DNA of 64,000 nt. Origin: Rubrolithibacter danxiaensis (GTDB taxonomy: Bacteria; Bacteroidota; Bacteroidia; Sphingobacteriales; Sphingobacteriaceae). Made by a program: the position numbers and the translations under genes. Below, piece by piece: positions 61,595-64,000 of this stretch (positions are counted from its first letter, which is position 1; each line of letters begins with the position of its first letter). The notes under the pieces are model-generated. The model was not told where the DNA came from, searched no databases, and saw only the letters and a list, made by a program, of their open reading frames with translations. The DNA lies in contig NZ_JBKOPS010000012.1 in the NCBI RefSeq assembly GCF_047272945.1, positions 41,468 to 105,467 on the forward strand, in the 5' to 3' direction.

Positions 61595-63436
61595 ATGTTC
61601 AAAAGCACTACTACTTACAAGGTAAGTCGAAGCACTTATATCAATAAAATCTTTCCTGATGGACTGCCAGTAAATGCTTTTATAGATAAAGGAAGGTGCG
61701 CTATCGGAGGCACAACACAAGAAATACAAGATAAATCACGGTGTACAATCTTGATAGTACCTAACACTAGTATACTTTTAAATAAACTACTTTCATCAAA
61801 AGGCGATGAGAGACCGGACTATATCGTCTATGGAGATATAAAATTACCAGAAGTTCAAAAGATGATGCAAGACAAAAGATCAGGTATAAAGATCATGTCA
61901 ACACCTGAAGGTATTTGGAAGATTATAAAGGCTGCTGAACGAGAAAGAAGACTTGAAGAGGTATATAAACAGTGGTTCTTACTTCTGGATGAATCTCACA
62001 CTTTTATCAGTGAAGCATACCGAAAGAACATTCTTCTGCCTTTCAAATACTTCTGGAGCTTCGACAACAAGTCCATTATATCTGCTACTCCGTACTACTT
62101 CTCTGATCCAGGATTTCATGATTTGGATTACCACCAAATTACATTTACTGAAAAGCTTGGTAAGGTTACGGTAGTAAATGCTTCAAGTGTAGTTGGAACA
62201 CTAAATTACCTTTTGAAGAATGTTCATGAGTTTCCAGGAAATGTGCACATCTTCTATAATTCAGTAACGGAGATTAGAAACGCTGTTCTCAATGCAGAAC
62301 TTACAGAATGCAGTATTTATTGTGCTGACGATAAAGATAGTAGCAACATGGACAAGCTTGGAGAACTGAAGAAGTTCTTTGTCCCTGAACCCCATGAGAG
62401 CAATTATAAAAAGATAAACTTCTACACCTGCAAATATTTTGAAGGCTGGGACTTGTACGATGTAAATGCTACAGTTGTATTAGTAACGGATTGCTTTAAA
62501 TTGTACACGAAAGTAGGAGTTGCCAGCAAGGGAAAGCAAGCTATGGGACGTCTCCGTAATCCAGCCTATCAGATAATTCATATTACTAATCATGAGCATA
62601 AGAATCAAATGGTTCTTTGGGAAGAATATAAAGAGGAATATCTAAAAGATGCTAAACGAATTATCAAAGATTACAACGACGCGATTCTGAACTCTCGGTT
62701 CAACAAGTTCACGAAGGATGAAAGGCTTAAATTCTTTGCTGATATAGATAAAAACACCAAACTTGCAACGCTCAACTTGAACCTTTTAGACCAACAGATT
62801 AATGAATCAGCTAGTAACGAAGTTTATAAAAACATCAAGTTCATCATTGAAGACTGGAACAAAGCTTACTTCGATGTGGAAATGCAATATTCTGATCATA
62901 AATTAGAAACGAAGACAGAACGCAATCGGAAATCAGCAGCTACTAAGTTAAAAGAAGATTACTTTGAGCTTGAATCGTTATTAACTACAACAACATTAAC
63001 ATTCCATTTCGGTAAGAGTGCAGAACAGCAAATTGCGGAAAGAAATCCCATAGCTTATAAAGCATTTAAGCTTTTAAATAAGCAGTTAGTTGAAAATCTC
63101 AAATACAACCCAAAGAAGTTAGAACGCGAGATTATACTTAGAGAAAATGAAGATGCAGAAGTCAAATTAATGAAGCTTTTAAAAAGGACTTTTACATTTA
63201 AGAAAGGAAATGATTTCTATTTCAATTCATTTATTACATCAAAACTTCAGGAACTCTATAAAAAGGTCGGATTGAAAGATGCTAAAACCGGACAAGTAAA
63301 AAGAGCTTCTCCTTCAGATCTTGGAGAAGAAGGAAGGTTCATCATAAAAATAGCAAAGAGAACTAACCCTCAGGGTAAACGTGAAAACGGAGTGATCATA
63401 ATAGGTCACCGACTTGGCTTAAAGACAACTGAATGA
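61595..63436 (+). CDS. SF2 helicase-like protein with lysine-less P-loop
   Basis: 613 residues. Motif II is LLLDESHTF (DESH at 132-135), motif III IISATPYYFS (SAT at 163-165), and motif VI-like QAMGRLRNP (315-323), all in the order of an SF2 DEAH-type helicase. The expected Walker A position has GRCAIGGTT (33-41) with no Lys of GKT. The C-terminal half (330-613) is helical and Lys/Glu-rich. I recall comparable GGTT-containing helicases in Bacteroidota mobile elements but cannot confirm. Probable replication or maintenance protein of the element. Confidence 0.7.
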   Translation: MFKSTTTYKVSRSTYINKIFPDGLPVNAFIDKGRCAIGGTTQEIQDKSRCTILIVPNTSILLNKLLSSKGDERPDYIVYGDIKLPEVQKMMQDKRSGIKIMSTPEGIWKIIKAAERERRLEEVYKQWFLLLDESHTFISEAYRKNILLPFKYFWSFDNKSIISATPYYFSDPGFHDLDYHQITFTEKLGKVTVVNASSVVGTLNYLLKNVHEFPGNVHIFYNSVTEIRNAVLNAELTECSIYCADDKDSSNMDKLGELKKFFVPEPHESNYKKINFYTCKYFEGWDLYDVNATVVLVTDCFKLYTKVGVASKGKQAMGRLRNPAYQIIHITNHEHKNQMVLWEEYKEEYLKDAKRIIKDYNDAILNSRFNKFTKDERLKFFADIDKNTKLATLNLNLLDQQINESASNEVYKNIKFIIEDWNKAYFDVEMQYSDHKLETKTERNRKSAATKLKEDYFELESLLTTTTLTFHFGKSAEQQIAERNPIAYKAFKLLNKQLVENLKYNPKKLEREIILRENEDAEVKLMKLLKRTFTFKKGNDFYFNSFITSKLQELYKKVGLKDAKTGQVKRASPSDLGEEGRFIIKIAKRTNPQGKRENGVIIIGHRLGLKTTE

Positions 63437-63662
63437 TTTATTCATCAATCAATCAATCTGTCAACTGTCCACTAAATCACTAAAAATTGTAATTTATATA
63501 GGGAGATTACAAAAAATATCATTTTGATGGACACAAGAGAATTTCTTATATCTAAAATAACAAATGCAAGCCATCCTAATAACCGGTTTTTCATGCTCAT
63601 TATTCACATTAATAAATTATTTATCAAGATGAGTCTTTAAAGGAAGAGATTTAACTTAGTAC
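63437..63662. other. Intergenic stretch at the right of the helicase gene
   Basis: 226 bases, AT-rich. The only coding possibility is a 37-codon frame from ATG 63527 to a TAA at 63638-63640, which has no homology I recognise. No tRNA fragment, direct repeat of tRNA-Phe sequence, or transposon end is visible here. Confidence 0.4.
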
Positions 63663-63938
63663 TCAGGACCCGTCAATGCGCGTTATATACTTGTTCCAAA
63701 TTTTGGAAAATATTCTGCTTGCTCCATCAAACATACCTAGACCATTCAACACAAAAAATTTTACGAGATGTTCAGGATGAATCATAACAAAAATAGCAGA
63801 CAGAACAGGTAATAGTCCTGCTAGAATTATTTTTGGATTATTGAAATAGTGAAATAAAAACCCTTTCCATAACGCTTTGACGGGTCTTTGTTCACCTAAT
63901 TTGTAATAGCCAAGACTTGATCTGACAATTGCTAGGTT
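63663..63938 (-). pseudogene. Possible degraded membrane-protein gene end
   Basis: On the minus strand a 91-codon open stretch ends at TGA 63663-63665. It reads YYKLGEQRPVKALWKGFLFHY and then a hydrophobic helix (IILAGLLPVLSAIFVMI), followed by HPEHLVKFFVLNGLGMF. The frame is closed upstream by TAA at 63939-63941 and has no ATG near its beginning. Another frame opens at ATG 64000 and stops at TAG 63932-63934, so this may be a frameshifted or truncated gene whose 5' part lies beyond the window. The type of protein is not identifiable. Confidence 0.3.
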
Positions 63939-64000
63939 TTAAAAAGTGTCAGATGTTCTCTTCGAATATATAAAAGATTCTTCGAACTCAACAGACCCAT

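Larger units (their letters stand above)
58876..64000. mobile_element. Left part of a probable tRNA-Phe-associated integrated element
   Basis: Beginning on the 5' side of tRNA-Phe, a tyrosine recombinase, two unknown proteins and an SF2-helicase-like protein all run rightwards and have no counterparts in the flanking core genes. This is the usual content of an integrative element with a replication-type helicase. No second att site, mobilisation or structural gene is in view; the element would continue past 64000. The int gene is on the 5' rather than the usual 3' side of the tRNA, so the attachment mechanism is uncertain. Confidence 0.5.

Overview
The window is a chromosome segment of a Gram-negative Bacteroidota bacterium, most likely of the Sphingobacteriaceae/Chitinophagaceae type. 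The signs are a SusC/SusD pair, a subtilase with a type IX secretion tail, many lipoproteins and TonB receptors, LytS/LytTR signalling, and promoters of the Bacteroidota form TTTG-N19/20-TAnnTTTG. The clearest promoter examples are at 1828-1858, 15422-15452, 46750-46780 and 56950-56981. Genus is not decidable from the sequence alone.

Layout. 1-3.6 kb: end of an Mla-type lipid transporter (mlaE, mlaF), an RNA-methyltransferase-like enzyme, a lipoprotein and msrA. 3.6-10.6 kb: topoisomerase IV (parC, parE) with two toxin-antitoxin modules, HEPN/MNT (type VII-like) and RelE/ParE-like, in the same block. 10.8-18.6 kb: small proteins, a TraB/GumN protein, a thioredoxin-like protein, a LiaF-like/LytS/LytTR three-gene envelope-sensing operon, a uracil-DNA glycosylase family gene, an SSB and an SDR. 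18.7-26.4 kb: a sugar-nucleotide epimerase facing an operon of TonB receptor, cation/proton antiporter, ArnT-like GT39, DPM1-like GT2 and a flippase-like membrane protein, probably for lipid-linked sugar modification of the envelope. 26.5-32.2 kb: SRPBCC and DJ-1/PfpI proteins, purN, an ATP-grasp protein and purH. 32.3-38.0 kb: the complete rod-shape cluster mreB-mreC-mreD-mrdA-mrdB. 39-45.3 kb: a secreted subtilase, an XRE regulator and a gluconate pair (gntK, gnd). 45.4-58.0 kb: SusC-SusD, a VCBS/UnbV lipoprotein, a seven-haem cytochrome c lipoprotein and a vanadium-haloperoxidase/PAP2 lipoprotein, followed by a TIM-barrel isomerase-like protein. 58.4-64 kb: tRNA-Phe(GAA), a tyrosine recombinase on its 5' side, two unknown proteins and an SF2-helicase-like protein whose P-loop lacks lysine. 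This last part looks like the left part of an integrated element continuing past the window.

The most interesting parts are the tRNA-Phe-associated element with its P-loop-lysine-less helicase, the SusCD/cytochrome/haloperoxidase locus with its internal terminator and promoter-spanning inverted repeat, and the HEPN/MNT pair directly behind parC. Two small paralogous proteins of about 76 residues (17105 and 42114) form an unnamed family. No CRISPR array, rRNA or insertion sequence was seen.
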